Shown piece by piece: positions 1-11,729 of a stretch of DNA of 64,000 nt (the stretch's first letter is position 1; each line of letters opens with the position of its first letter). This DNA is from Margaritifera margaritifera (lineage: Eukaryota > Mollusca > Bivalvia > Unionida > Margaritiferidae). Under the pieces are notes generated by a model that had not been told where the DNA came from, searched no databases, and worked only from the letters and a program-made list of their open reading frames with translations. Location: positions 771,001-835,000 of the forward strand of contig JAQPZY010001436.1 of assembly GCA_029931535.1 (NCBI GenBank), given 5' to 3'. Position numbers and translations under genes: made by a program.

Positions 1-240
1 AATAGTGACGATGTGCCTTCGGCACACATGTAAAAATGATTGTATTGTTAGATAAATGGACAAAGCACAGATTAGAAACAAAAGTTATTTTTTGATGTTT
101 CAAAGAACCACGCCTACGGTAAGGAAATACTGCAGTCTTTAGAAAGTGAAGAGTACAAGGAGGAATTGAACATAGATATTGATGATACAAAGCTGAAAAC
201 AGTATGGGAATCTCAGTTAAATGGCTTGAATCATATTAAG

Positions 241-1241
241 ATAACATATAACAAGTAATTAAGATCAATGGGGTAGAATCAAAACCAGAAAATATAAAGT
301 GAGGTGTTCCACAAGGAAGTATGGTACTATTTATGTGTTTTGTAAATGATATGGTCATTGATATTGTTTCAAACCGCAAACTCATTTTATATGCTGATGA
401 TAATGCATTCTTTTCTCACATCAAGAACCTCAATAGATCTCAAACATTATAACAATAGAACTTGAATCTTGCCAAGATTGGTTGGTAGATAACAAACTGA
501 CACTGCACTCAGGAAAAAGAGAGTGCACCTTTTTGGATCAAACGTAAAGTATATAAAAAAAATATACTCAACTCGAGGTTATATGCAATGGTCACATCAT
601 TAATCCACAAAACTATGTTACACATCTTGGCATAAATATTGATAATTTTTTTGTCCGGAGAAATTATAGTCAATGACGTTTTCAAAAAGTACGTTTATGC
701 TCTAAGATTTATCTACAGACTTGGCAGCTATCTGTTCCTAATAGCGAAAAACATTATGTTCAGCTTTGATTCAGTGTCATTTTGACTACTTGAGCTCACC
801 TTGGTATATGTCAAAAACTAAAAACTAAACTTCAGACCTCACAAAATAAAATAATAGTACTCCTGAAGAACTTGGGTCCCAGGACTAGCATTGGAGAATA
901 TGCGCAACTAAGTGCTGGCATGCCAAATGTGGAAAACAGAATCAGGCGACTAAGACTGTACCATGTATTTTAAAATTCTTCATAATAAATCTCCGTTCTA
1001 TTTGACTAATTATTCTGAGTGCATATCAGGCCCACACATATAGTCATCTAGATCCAGCTGCTTTAATGTCGTTGTTCCCCATGTCAACAGAGTAACATCC
1101 GCAACCTTCTGTTATAATGCCATTAAAGACTGGAACTCTGTTCCAACCTCGATTAAAACTATTTCCGAATTACATGCCTTTAAAGCTGCAGTGAAAGAAG
1201 ACCTTGGCACACAAATGTCAACTGATGTGTTTGTTTTATAA
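241..1241 (+). pseudogene. LINE reverse transcriptase relic
   Basis: This is a decayed non-LTR retrotransposon reverse transcriptase, C-terminal half only. Around 300-410 the translation gives GVPQGS, then an NDM-containing stretch, then LYADD, which is the order of the RT palm motifs; YADD holds the two catalytic aspartates. Further on, 886-970 reads EYAQLSAG...RIRRLRLYHVF, and 1100-1241 reads YNAIKDWNSVP...FKAAVKEDL, the usual end of CR1/L2/Jockey-type ORF2 proteins, closing at a TAA. In-frame stops (for example just before GVPQGS) and several frame changes break it. The 5' part, with endonuclease and RT fingers, is absent or lies left of the window. The clade within CR1/L2-like LINEs is not resolved. 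Confidence 0.8.
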
Positions 1242-3169
1242 ATACTATAACCAGTGATTTAAGTATGATACTATTGCAGTACTACATAGCTGGCTATAAT
1301 ACGTATCTATATTCTATTTTTAGAGTGCAACCCCACATTATGTTAATTTACGAAGTTTCTAGTCTAGATACTGCTATAGTTTATTTATTAAATCTGTAAC
1401 TGGATATACTAATTTATTTTTTCTACCTAATGTCTTTCATTTGCAGTATTATGTTTCTTATTTTTTTATTTTTATTTTTATTTTTTACAATACAAAAGTA
1501 CTAAGTTATGACTTATGTTTTGTCCCAGACCTCAATATCTTGACTACATTTTTAAGGACCGATTGTAAATAAGTCTTTAAGACTTTAATAGATTATCATT
1601 GGATGGGCCAACATAATTGAATGTTTTGTTTCCTAATGTTTTACACTTTGTTTAATCTGTTTTCATATAGGGCATGCTTGAAATGTAATTTTTACATGTT
1701 TTACTATGATATGTTTTACAATTTGTAATTGTATTTATGGTCTTCAGCTAAGAAACTTTTTTTATTAATATCCATTAATTTTTATAATTAAAAAATAGTA
1801 CATCCTGGTGATGTAATTTGTTTTGGTATCATTAATTATAAATGTAACAATATTTTTTAAAATTGTAAACATATTTATGCAATTATCTATAATATTGTAT
1901 ATATTGATCATTTCCAGAATAAATGCTAATACTAATATATTGCAAATGAAACGTACAACGAGATAACGGCTTAAACCTTAATAGATAAAAACATTATAGA
2001 CGATTTGAATAGGAAACAAACCAATAAGACATACGAAAAATCTTTGTCAACGCTATAGTTGCTAACATATTCAGATCATTGTGAGATGCTTTAGTTTACT
2101 CAGTGACATAACTGATTAGCAGATTTCTTCCGATCAATAACTAAGACAGTTTGTGAAATGAACTTGATGATTTCATGACTTAAAATGGAATTAGATATTT
2201 CACTCATTTCTTGCCATTTAAGCTAGGTTTTACTCTATCGGCACTGAAAGCTACTTTGATTGAATTCAAACATATCAATTTCAAAAAGATCAATAGATAA
2301 TAAGAAACCTTAAAAATGTTGTTGTTCCATGGAGACACCTTGAACTATGGCGAATATGACTGTGCAAGGCAAAATAAAGGAAAAATGCATAATAAATAAA
2401 TGCGTACTGACTGCTTTGTTAATAACCCATTTGTGCCTTGAACCACAATTGAAACAACAGTGGTAGTTACCTGAGTCTCTATATATTATGCATTAAAGTC
2501 GAGAAAGAAAAACATACTAGACAATACTAATGTCCTAAAGTATGAAGACAATCATCTTGAAAGATTCAGTATTTTTGTACTCTTCTATATCTTCCATGAA
2601 TGTTATCTTAACATTTTGGGACCTATATTTACTTCCAATCATACACACAGTGTTTCACAAAAGAAAAGATTTTCTTTGTTGCGCAGGATCAGACACATGA
2701 AATGGTGAACATTGATTAAAATGATTTATATTTGATCATGCCAAGACACCGAGACTACAATTTGACTTCAAAATGCTACCAATAAATTACATCTGACAAC
2801 CTTGCTTTTGAAAGTTATGGGATAAGTACCAAAAGTGTGTGTTAAAGTTACTTTATTAAAATGAATGGTCAACGAAATTGGCATTTCAAACATCTGAATC
2901 GCGATATATATTGCATTAAATCCGATAATAAGCCACTAATTGGAAAAACAAAGGCTGGGTCATCCAAGTGGAACTGTCCATTAAATAGCTCAAAAGGACA
3001 CCTTCCTACAACGAGACAGTGATTACGCAAATAACTGGAACAAATGAAGACGCCGCATTACGCACATAAATTTGCTTATTGATATACAATAAACACGTCG
3101 TATGTTTGATCATGCATTGAAACATTTACTAAAATTAGACTTTAAAATGATTCAGTTGCTTAAACATAG

Positions 3170-3170
<1 letters not shown>
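1242..3170. other. AT-rich stretch, probable LINE 3' region then nothing recognised
   Basis: The first 500 bases after the RT stop are T-rich and may be the 3' UTR of the LINE to the left, but I see no clear tail repeat that fixes the element's end. The rest, to 3170, contains no open frame of note and no repeat I could name. Confidence 0.4.

Positions 3171-3255
<85 letters not shown>
3171..3255. repeat. (AT)n microsatellite
   Basis: About 42 uninterrupted AT dinucleotides. It is self-complementary, so it can extrude as a hairpin and is prone to length change and assembly error. Confidence 0.98.
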
Positions 3256-3574
3256 CGACATACCGCAAGAACTAGATGAATAATGCTTATCGGTAGCTAA
3301 AACATATCCAACTTCCTCCCCCATGCATATATTTACCATAGCGACAAATTGATGAAGTAAGTTTGGTGAATTTCCAGCCAGTAATATAAGATGAACCTCA
3401 GTTACAGACAGAACAGACGGATTCGCAGATGTTCAGAAGTGGGGCATTATTAAATATCCTGGTAGAGAAGAGTGTTTTAAATGATATTATACATGTATAT
3501 TTACGTGCGTATCTATATCTAATGATTATTCGATTAGATTGTCAATGAACAATCACTAATCCCTGAAAAGCATG

Positions 3575-3600
3575 TTATGAGGAATAAATAAATAAATACA

Positions 3601-3635
<35 letters not shown>

Positions 3636-3919
3636 AGTTTCAAACAAAGTGTAAGTCTTGTTGCCAATATAGTTGCACTGAGATCACAGGAGCAATACAT
3701 AAGGATTGCTTTTCCTCTTGTGAAAAACGGCAAGTCACCCAGGGCTTGTAGATCAAATCGGGGATCTTTGAATATATCTTCCAGTCTCAGATTCTGTAAT
3801 ATATTGGACCAGGGATAGTTAGTCTTTTCAGTGCGAGATGTAACAGCGCCATCTGTTTGAAACTTCCGGGTATTTTTACCGTTATAAAGTTTACCACATG
3901 TTATCAAATGACTTGTCAA
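3575..3919 (-). other. Coding-like small ORF running into an (AAAT)n tract, family unknown
   Basis: An open frame of 114 codons. The first 85 or so residues have a balanced, protein-like composition, including NLRLEDIFKDPRFDLQALGD. The last 25 are phenylalanine/tyrosine/leucine repeats made by the AAAT tract at 3583-3636. I recognise no family. It may be an old exon or a fragment of a retroposed element with an AAAT tail. No convincing splice sites were seen at the ends. Chance cannot be excluded in this AT-rich DNA. Confidence 0.25.
3583..3636. repeat. (AAAT)n microsatellite
   Basis: About 13 tetranucleotide units with one AAATAC variant. Tetranucleotide tails of this kind often mark the 3' end of LINE or SINE insertions, but no matching element was identified next to it. 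Confidence 0.95.
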
Positions 3920-4344
3920 ATGACTTGTCAGAATGCTAGAATCACTTTTGATGTGTTTCCGATCTTAAATATGTTACAATTCTGCTAGCATACTGTTAGG
4001 TCAAAGTTTCATTCATCACTTTTGATACAAATTTACAATTTGGCGTCTTCACTAACTATTGTAACTTGATAAATACACAGACCGATTTTGTTAACCCCAA
4101 CGTCAATATACTTGTGACAGTTAGAAATTTATTTTTATAATCTAGACCACAGAGTGTTTTGGCAAAATGTAATGTGCTGAAGTTTACTGTTGTTTAAAAC
4201 TACCAAACTAAAGCATGTGTGTATGTGTGTGTGTATGTGTGAAACACAGAGAGAAAGAGAGTTAATGCCCAGTTATCTACTATCCATTACCCAGTTTATT
4301 TAATGTCCAGTCTTAACCAGGGTCTTACTCAACACACCATACAC

Positions 4345-4425
4345 AATAATAATAATAATAATAATAATAGTTAGACCATACAAATATTATTATTATTATT
4401 AGTAGTAGTAGTAGTATTAGTAGTA
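4345..4425. repeat. (AAT)n, (ATT)n and (AGT)n compound microsatellite
   Basis: Eight AAT units, a 16-base spacer, then five ATT units followed by six or more AGT units. The AAT and ATT blocks are mutually complementary and can pair. Confidence 0.9.
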
Positions 4426-4666
4426 TGAAGTAAGAAGAAATAAAAGTAGGACACCATTTTTGCCTCATTATACGACAATGAGAAATTAACATTAGGCTAC
4501 CCTTTTTTATGAGTTTCTGAAGACAAGGGTAAGTCCTTAGTTAGAAATGTTTATTGGCAGATTTTATTTTTATTCATCAGTTTCAAAAAAGGGAGTGTTT
4601 TATTATATACTTTAGTGTGAAATATAGAAACTTATTGGCGAAATGATTTTCGTATTTTTTCATTCC

Positions 4667-4721
4667 TATATTTTCACATGTGAAAAATATATCCTTATAT
4701 TTTCACATGTGAAAATATAAG
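4667..4721. repeat. Duplicated palindrome
   Basis: Positions 4694-4721 form a perfect 28-bp palindrome (CTTATATTTTCACA and its complement, no loop). A near copy of the same palindrome lies immediately before it at 4667-4691. The two are also direct repeats of each other. Confidence 0.9.
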
Positions 4722-5154
4722 ATTTCCCATCATGCCATATGACGCTGGATTGTGTTTGCCTACAGAAGTTACACCTGCAGCAACAACAACGAGCACTTGG
4801 TGAGCTAGAACAAATAAATAGAAACTGCATTACATTTCAGACATGGAGCTATGTCCCCTTACTTCCTTGACAACAATGATAAACCCGCTGTGATGCATTG
4901 ATGAATCGGACTTGCTTTGTGGTCAAATATGATACAATAGTTTACAAAATGTCAAAAATATAATTTGCTGCGACAGATTAGGTCAACCCAATCATACCGA
5001 TATCTTAAGTCACTGATATTTATATGACCAGCGTCTGAAAGTGAGGTGAATTTACAAAAAAGGGGCGGCTGGGCGGTGAAGTGTGGTTCTGAATAGTGAG
5101 TTCAATCTTCTAACCTTCGATTCTGGAGAAACTTTTGTATATAATAAAAAGAAA

Positions 5155-5290
5155 ATTTTCTTTTCCTGTGTTAATACCGGATATATTTCATCCTGTGGTA
5201 CCAAAAACGGTATATTTTAACTCGTTAAAATATCACGTTTTTTGTACCACTGGATGAAATATATCCGGTATTAACACAGGAAAAGAAAAT
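5155..5290. repeat. Near-perfect hairpin (foldback) with 67-bp arms
   Basis: Left arm 5155-5221, loop of two bases (5222-5223), right arm 5224-5290. By hand alignment the arms match at 63 of 67 positions, without gaps. Arms end in ATTTTCTTTTCC and its complement. No target-site duplication is evident outside. It has the shape of a MITE reduced to its two inverted repeats. A tail-to-tail assembly artefact is less likely because the arms carry four differences, all near the centre. Confidence 0.9.
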
Positions 5291-5816
5291 ATCCTCTATA
5301 TAGTTATTGTCAAATTAACGCAGTAACATTGGGCGTGTGCCAGATCTTAAGTCTAATATTCTCGAAGGCTGCCTATAATCTCAGCTGGCAAAAACTTCGG
5401 CTGGATCTTAAATTAGGCTACAATTCTGCTAGCAGTTAGTTTGACTCACGATTTGGCGTTTGTCAAAAAGGACAATGTTACAAAATTCCCTAAACCATAG
5501 ACGGGAGAACAGTAGAAAACACATCTTGTTCTATCGGCAGTCTGAAATCAACTGACTAAAACAGTACATACATTGTCACATTTTTAGTTAGCGTATATAA
5601 ATCGTCTAAACTGAATGACTTTTTTTTCCTAAATGCGTGTTTTGCTCTATATTGAAGACAACAGAGTGTAGAATAGGTCGGCTCATACTCAAGTTATTTT
5701 TGCACTGTAACATTCTTCTAGGTGATTTATTTTTATTTATTTTTTTTTTTTTTTGAAAACCGGTGGATTTAATGTTAGAAATTTTCTCTTGACAAATTGC
5801 AGTGCCAAAATAGAAC

Positions 5817-5894
5817 CACCAATACACAAAGATAAGATATCTGACATACAAAAACCAATACACAAAGAATAGATATCTGACATACAAAAACCAA
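5817..5894. repeat. Short tandem duplication, about 38 bp
   Basis: Two copies of a unit containing CCAATACACAAAG and GATATCTGACATAC, plus the start of a third. It lies beside a T-rich run at 5733-5755. Confidence 0.8.
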
Positions 5895-6016
5895 CTAAAC
5901 TCTAGATTTTATATAACCCATTAAATTTACCCAATAAACAAAAACTGTTCCTTTTGTCTTTTGCTTTTTTTTCTTTTTTGGCGGAGGGATTGCAAGTTTT
6001 TGAAACAAGTACAAAA

Positions 6017-6733
6017 CTAAATTAACAGAGTCGGTAAATAATGAGTGAAACTTTCTATTAGGGGCATATGTGTTTGGCTAAATCGTAAAAAATAATCCAT
6101 ATATTTAAAAAGATAAATGTCCTTCCTCAAATATTTAAACTGCATATTTGTAAACTGTGTCAGAGTTTCAGTAAACTTTTCATTACTTAAATTTTTTTTA
6201 GCCAGCTGTTCTTTGGTTTGTTCCATAAATCTAAAGATGTCTGGAAAGCTGACTGTCGCTTTAACTGTTATTGCTATTTCGTCTTTTACAAATTTCTCCA
6301 TCTATGAAACTCTAACTGAATGAAATATATTTTAAATCGTTATTAGGTTGGATTTTAGCCTCTTCATCAGGAATATTTTTAACCAGCGTCTCGATGAGCA
6401 GACGACAGTCATATCCGGACAAGTCATGAATTGACAATTGTGTGTATTTTGTACGTTTGTAATTCAAATTATATTTGTCACATGCTCCTTGGCATCTATA
6501 CTTTCCTGCCAAGTAGTCATGGTCTTTGTCTTTGTCCTCAATTATTGTACCTCCTGTATACGCTGCATTTAGCACGATTGCTTACTCACGGGTAGGGCAT
6601 ATATTTGTTAAGTTAAAATGTCATCTTCCTCTGTTAAATCCATATGTGTTGTATTGTTCGGTCTTAAGTCTTCATACACTTGCTTTGCAATTGAAGGGAA
6701 TGCATTGTAAAATACTTCAATGCAAACTAATTA

Positions 6734-6789
<56 letters not shown>

Positions 6790-7290
6790 TATATATATAT
6801 ATATATATATTGATCTTTTTTCAGTTTTGCAACAGAACCTTCTCCACATTGAAATATGATTAACATGTCTTTATCTCTGTTTCAATTATTCCAACGGGTT
6901 CTATGTAAGATGGTTCAACTACTTTATAAACATTTACAGATATATCCAATTTACTTTTTTAATGATGCTCTTTTACCAGATATTTATCAAGCATATGGCT
7001 GCATCTATATAAATTGTATTTTGATGTTCAGTCTACGTATTCACTTGATGTGTTTAACACAAACTCAACAGCATAAAAGAAACGTGTATCGTCTTTGTTC
7101 TGGCCGTTTATACAAGCTTTTGTATTTTAATCCATTCAGTCAATTCTGTGTATGAGTTTACTCTAAGTGGTTTGTATTTACCTATATACAATGTTAAATA
7201 TTTAATCCAGTTAAACTTTCATTTTGTATTTTTGCTTATTTCATGTCCAAATGTTTTTGTGAAGTATCTCAAAGAGCGTTTTCTATCGCA
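6017..7290 (-). pseudogene. DNA polymerase B relic of Polinton/Maverick or adintovirus type
   Basis: Degraded N-terminal and exonuclease part of a family B DNA polymerase of the protein-primed kind carried by Polinton/Maverick elements and adintoviruses. On the minus strand, in order: about 7180-6820 carries KPLRVNSYTEL, an IN-x-QN-x-D-type segment (INGQNKDDTRFFYAVEF) and ISVNVYKVVEP; about 6730-6590 carries HMDLTEEDD; 6575-6312 carries GKYRCQGACD...LNY followed by HDLSGYDCRLL, the exonuclease II region (family form HNLSGYD); 6301-6017 carries FRFMEQTKEQLAKKNLS and YMDYFLRF, as expected downstream. Several stops and frame changes and an internal (CT)n(AT)n tract break it. The palm motifs (SLYPS, DTDS) and the C-terminus are missing beyond 6017. 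Known of the family: it replicates the element's own DNA. No integrase, capsid or ATPase was found beside it. Confidence 0.72.
6734..6812. repeat. (CT)n(AT)n microsatellite inside the polymerase relic
   Basis: About eight CT units followed by 17 AT units, a one-step break and a further AT run. It interrupts the polymerase relic between the HMDLTEEDD segment and the N-terminal segment, so it arose or was inserted after the gene died. Confidence 0.95.
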
Positions 7291-7631
7291 GTTTCAATTA
7301 CACATCTATTTAATATATTCTGAGGCATTTTTCTCTGTCCAAATTTCCTAAACTCAATTTTTTATTTCCTTTTGTCTTCATAAGTCCGATCGTTAAGTCT
7401 AATTGAGATTGCACGGAATCAAACTGTCGAATTTCTCGAATGATGATCTTCTTAAAATATATCATTCAATGTCACTGAAAAAGTACTGAATTGTTCAGTT
7501 TGATTATATTTTATACATATTAAGCTAATTTGCGAGTGTAGAAGTTTCGGTCTTTTATATCATTGTTTTTTGTGTCATATACGTCATCATCTTATTAGTA
7601 TAAGTTTTAACTGTCCTGCAATTTTGGATTT

Positions 7632-7770
7632 ATCTGACACATTTAATGTTTCAGATTTATTGACGAATTTCCTATCTGACACATCTTATGATTAAGGCTG
7701 AATGACGTATTTCCTATCTGACACATCTTATGATGAAGATTTAATGATGTATTTCTTTATTTATCTGACA
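7632..7770. repeat. Tandem repeat, about 45-bp unit
   Basis: Three to four diverged copies sharing CCTATCTGACACATCTTATG and an AATGACGTATTT-like segment. The middle two copies are the best preserved. Confidence 0.75.
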
Positions 7771-7796
7771 AGCTCTTCAATGTAGAAAAATATTAT

Positions 7797-7876
7797 TTCA
7801 CCTCTGCGAGTTTCGAACCACACACCTTTCGATTTGAAATCCTATTCTTTACACCTACACTAAGCGGCTTGCTGAC
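7797..7876 (-). repeat. tRNA-like segment, probable SINE head
   Basis: On the minus strand TAGTGTAGGTG (7852-7862) fits the pol III A box and GGTTCGAAACTC (7808-7819) fits the B box, about 33 bases apart. A folded cloverleaf fails: the T stem pairs at only two positions. It is therefore more likely the tRNA-derived head of a SINE or a dead tRNA copy than a working tRNA gene. Confidence 0.45.
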
Positions 7877-7889
7877 TAACGCATGTACG

Positions 7890-8120
7890 TTATGTAATAT
7901 TATTTACCTGTAAAATCCTAGAAGACGACATTTTATTACCCGTACTCCAGTCTGACTGGTCTGGTGAGTCTTCAATAATTTTCAAAATATCTTCGAGTCT
8001 GACTGGACCAGTAATTCTTAGAGTAGATACACCATGGGAATCGTAGTTGGTTTTGTAGTGAGTCATTATTTTATATTTATTTAACATAAAATGAGGCAAA
8101 CACCGTATTATAGCTGACAC
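7890..8120 (-). other. Small ORF ending at a splice-donor-like site, family unknown
   Basis: A 76-codon open frame with protein-like composition (for example GPVRLEDILKIIEDSPDQSD). On the minus strand the frame runs through CAG|GTAAAT at about 7901-7909, a good 5' splice-site match, so a terminal coding exon is conceivable. No partner exon was found. The tRNA-like segment just downstream suggests the area is repeat-rich. I do not recognise the sequence. Confidence 0.25.
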
Positions 8121-8336
8121 TAACGGTGTTAATTCTATAATTTACTGATTGGTCTAGAATTCCCATGATGAATCTATTTTCAAAAATATTGAAAGAAATG
8201 TATCGTTTTTGAAACTTCTCGTAAGTGATCGCTTACAGTGAACAAGCGATACAAAAGAGGTCCTACCGTTGATTTTATTAATAAACCATGGTGAATCCAT
8301 CAAAAAGAATTTCAAAACGACAAAGTCTATCGCTCT

Positions 8337-8353
8337 GTATGTCTGTCTGTCTG

Positions 8354-8429
<76 letters not shown>
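8337..8429. repeat. (TCTG)n(CT)n microsatellite
   Basis: Four TCTG units then about 36 CT units with one TTT break. Open frames here (poly-Arg/Glu on one strand, Ser/Leu on the other) are artefacts of the dinucleotide. Confidence 0.98.
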
Positions 8430-8431
<2 letters not shown>

Positions 8432-8519
8432 TTGTCACAATTTGCCTAGTAATATCATTTATGACAACATAACCTGACTTCATAAATAATACTTGCACAC
8501 GTTCAGTTAGAGGATCTTA

Positions 8520-11410
8520 CGATAAATCTTCAGAAGACATTTCTTTGACGATTGACACATTCCGTAAAAAGACACTTCCTCGAATTTAAAAGACCTGGCT
8601 TAATCCAGGCGATACCATTAGTAACGAGATTCTCTTTATTGAAAATGTCTTCGACGATCCGTTGATAATGCTTTTACCAATGAATGTTCAATGAGTTGTA
8701 ATTTTTCACTAATTGAAATAGTCGACTTATAATATATTTAGTGTGCAAAGGAATCAGGGCACATCGTTGCCAAATCGATTACCAAAGTTTACGTAACTAA
8801 TGATTTCTGCATGTATCAAACACAAGTACAACTTCATAGGATGTGTATATGTTTGTTTGTATTTCTATAAAGAAACAGTGATACAGACCGCATAAAGGCT
8901 GTAAGTACATACAAGTTCTTAGTATTTTTTTTTCAGTAGACGGTGACTATAAAACAGCTGCATGGCTTGAATTAGGTGTAATGACTGACAGAACAAAATC
9001 ACTGGCAGCATGCATTGATTTAAGACTATTAAGATCTGAATGGAAAAGGTTAATTATCTGAAGCCAGGCGTTTTTGATTTAACACAGAATGCAAACATAT
9101 TAGCCATAAAAGTCACCGCAAAAGCTGGGTAATGATACGACATGCGGTTACAATGTAACAATAAGAATCAGTTTACGACTTAGGCCTGGATTGATATCCA
9201 TAACCATGGATTTTGTTTCGACTTCTTGTAAAGCCTGTCACGTTTGCTGACGATTTTAAGAAGCATTCTAATGGCTGTAATACCAACATTTATACATTTG
9301 TTACTATTTTTGTAGATTAGGCAGTTCTGCTCCAAGTACTTAAGATTAAAGTAAACGGCAGTAAATCTTTATTGAAACAACAACAGTACTTTCAACAATG
9401 AAAATCAGCAAAAACACTTAAAACAACGACCACCCAAATAATACTAATAATAATAAGAAGAAGAATAATGACGATGATGATGATGATTGTTATTACCGCC
9501 CACACGCTCTAGAGTTGGGGATATCGTTGTAAAATGCTCCTTCTGTCTATCTGTCTGTTTGTATGTTTGTATGTTAGTTCGACTGTCCTTCTAAATCGCT
9601 GGGTGAAACATCACAAAACTTAGTACATTAGTGGACCATATTTGGTATTATTTTGACTCCCTCCTCTGATATCCCTTAGCAGGAGTCTCAAGTCAAAAGT
9701 AATTTGTTTTAAGCATAGCAGAATTTTTAATAAGTGTTTTACCAGACTTTATATATACAGTGATAGTAAAAGTACACAATATATATGTATCGGATTTTGA
9801 TTGTGACTCCTGGGTCACTGTCGGTTGGAGTTAGTCCGGAAGGAAGATACCGGGTGAGTACATGGTTTCAAATGATACTGTTTCAGATAAGCAAATATGA
9901 AATAAAAGACTTAGGTATTTTACAAATTTGGCGAGACATAGAAGTTGCACTAATGAAGATGATGATAATGATGAAAGTTATCCTTCTAAAATTGAAGGAC
10001 AACTCTATATTTGTTTTTCTACTTTGCAATATTTTATCATAATGTTTAGAGCATAAATGAACATCATCTAAATAATAAAAACGTCATATTTATCAGTAGA
10101 GATTAAAAGAACTGACTAATACATAATACTAACGTACGTATGAAAAATTATTTGCTATAGTCTGAGTTTCGTTTCAAATCTTAAGAAATATCAAATAAAT
10201 ATCAAAGAATCTTAAGAAATATCAAAATCATAAATAAATATCTTAAGAAATATCAAAAATCCGAATAGTTTCAAATATCGATTGATCGCCTAATGAAGGA
10301 ATTCATCTGCACCAACATATAAGTGAAAACGTCAGATGGCAAATTTACAACCAGAACTAAGTGTACCCTACGTCAACACCTGATTTTTCTTCATTCCTAT
10401 CACTTTACCGAAACACCGAATTACAGTTTATACCAAGATCCTCGGCCCTTGTGATTTTGTTATGCAAATAATTGACCGAAACTGTAAAGTCGCATGTAAT
10501 TTGGTTTATTTAGAAACTAACAATTAATATCGTGTTACTGAAATGAAAGTCTTCTTTCATCTTCACATGATACAAACGCATGACCAGCATTGTATGTTGA
10601 TCGGGAAAGCTGTATCGTCGATTCATGTCACGTCCTAAAGTAATTCATTTTTTAGGCTTGTGGTGAAATAGAGTGGGAAAATGCTCGGTGGTGAAGCAGA
10701 TGTCCATTATCGGAAAATTATCATTTCGATCTATGTCTCATGTATAGGTATGTAAATGGAAATCTTTCATCTGGACTGAATTTCATGTTACTTTAATTCT
10801 TATGAGCTATAAGAGATAGAAAAAACAAATACGTTTACATTTCCTCGTAGGCACACAACGGATAATAAAACAATTAAGATTTTAGAAAAAACTTCAACAC
10901 TTCACATAAACATACAATAATAAGAAACCTTCTGAGTCTCCAAATACTTTAAAATAGGAAATCCAAAGATCTGGATGTTTTTCCTGCGAGTTTGATTCAA
11001 TAGGTAATTAGATGGTAATCGGAAAAATGACTCCGCGAGGTCATTGCATGCCTATTTCAAAGCTCTATTGAAACATGAATATTGAAATTAACATACTGAA
11101 TACAGTGGGGATACCTTTGCCTCGAGGCATTCCTTGACTTACGAAAATATGGGGCCGCCAAGAGCTTAACGACAGTCTGTTACGCATTGCAGATTTTTGT
11201 GCTGTTGTTAGTTTTTTCTTTATTCCCTTGTATGTTTTGGCAAACGTGAAATTACAGTTAGTAGTATTCATTTTGAAAAAGAGAATATTTAATGTCTAAG
11301 TGGAAGTAGATGTAGGCCAATATTTATTGGCAATTTACTGTGTGAAATATTGAATCTTATTTATTGTCATGAAGTATTCCATAATTATCTATATATCTGT
11401 ATATCTACCA
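8520..11410. other. Long stretch without recognised gene
   Basis: Single-copy-looking AT-rich DNA. The only structure I note is a GAT/AAT-rich patch at 9448-9490 and a threefold AATCTTAAGAAATATCAAA-type repeat at about 10178-10262. No open frame here resembles a known protein. Confidence 0.4.
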
Positions 11411-11416
11411 ATTACT

Positions 11417-11723
11417 GCCACACCCTCGTATATCGAGTAATATGAACATCTGTACGAGGAGAACATCTGTGGTGGCGACAGGTAACTCTTCTTTTCTAAT
11501 ACCACAGGAGGGAACTTTTACCTGTACATGGTGTGACTCTCCCTGCACAGGGGTTGCCATTTAACATCTCCACCCGACGGATGGGCACACTGTTTAGCAT
11601 CATACTTGACAGTGATGCTAATAGAAGTATTCCGAAACACGGCTCCTTGTCCTCACTGAGGTTCAACCCTAGGACCTCTGGCGCCAGAGATCAGTGTGCT
11701 AACCACTAGGCCACCATCTCACC
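11417..11723 (-). mobile_element. tRNA-derived SINE
   Basis: Read on the minus strand it begins GGTGAGATGGTGGCCTAGTG. TGGCCTAGTGG (11703-11713) fits the A box and GGGTTGAACCT (11659-11669) is a one-to-two base variant of the B box, spaced as in a tRNA. A body of about 230 bp of higher GC content follows, then AT-rich DNA. No poly(A) tail is clear. Structure and length fit a Pol III SINE, moved by a partner LINE's enzymes. The family is not named here; comparison with molluscan SINE consensus sequences would settle it. Confidence 0.7.
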
Positions 11724-11729
11724 AATTAA

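Noticed and set aside
6117..7351. Several plus-strand open frames
   Set aside because: They lie opposite the polymerase B relic, whose minus-strand frames match a known family; the plus-strand translations match nothing and are shadows.
7797..7876. Working tRNA gene
   Set aside because: A and B boxes are present but T-stem and acceptor pairing fail on manual folding.
8154..8498. Arg/Glu-rich and Ser/Leu-rich ORFs on both strands
   Set aside because: Produced by the (CT)n tract; low-complexity translation only.
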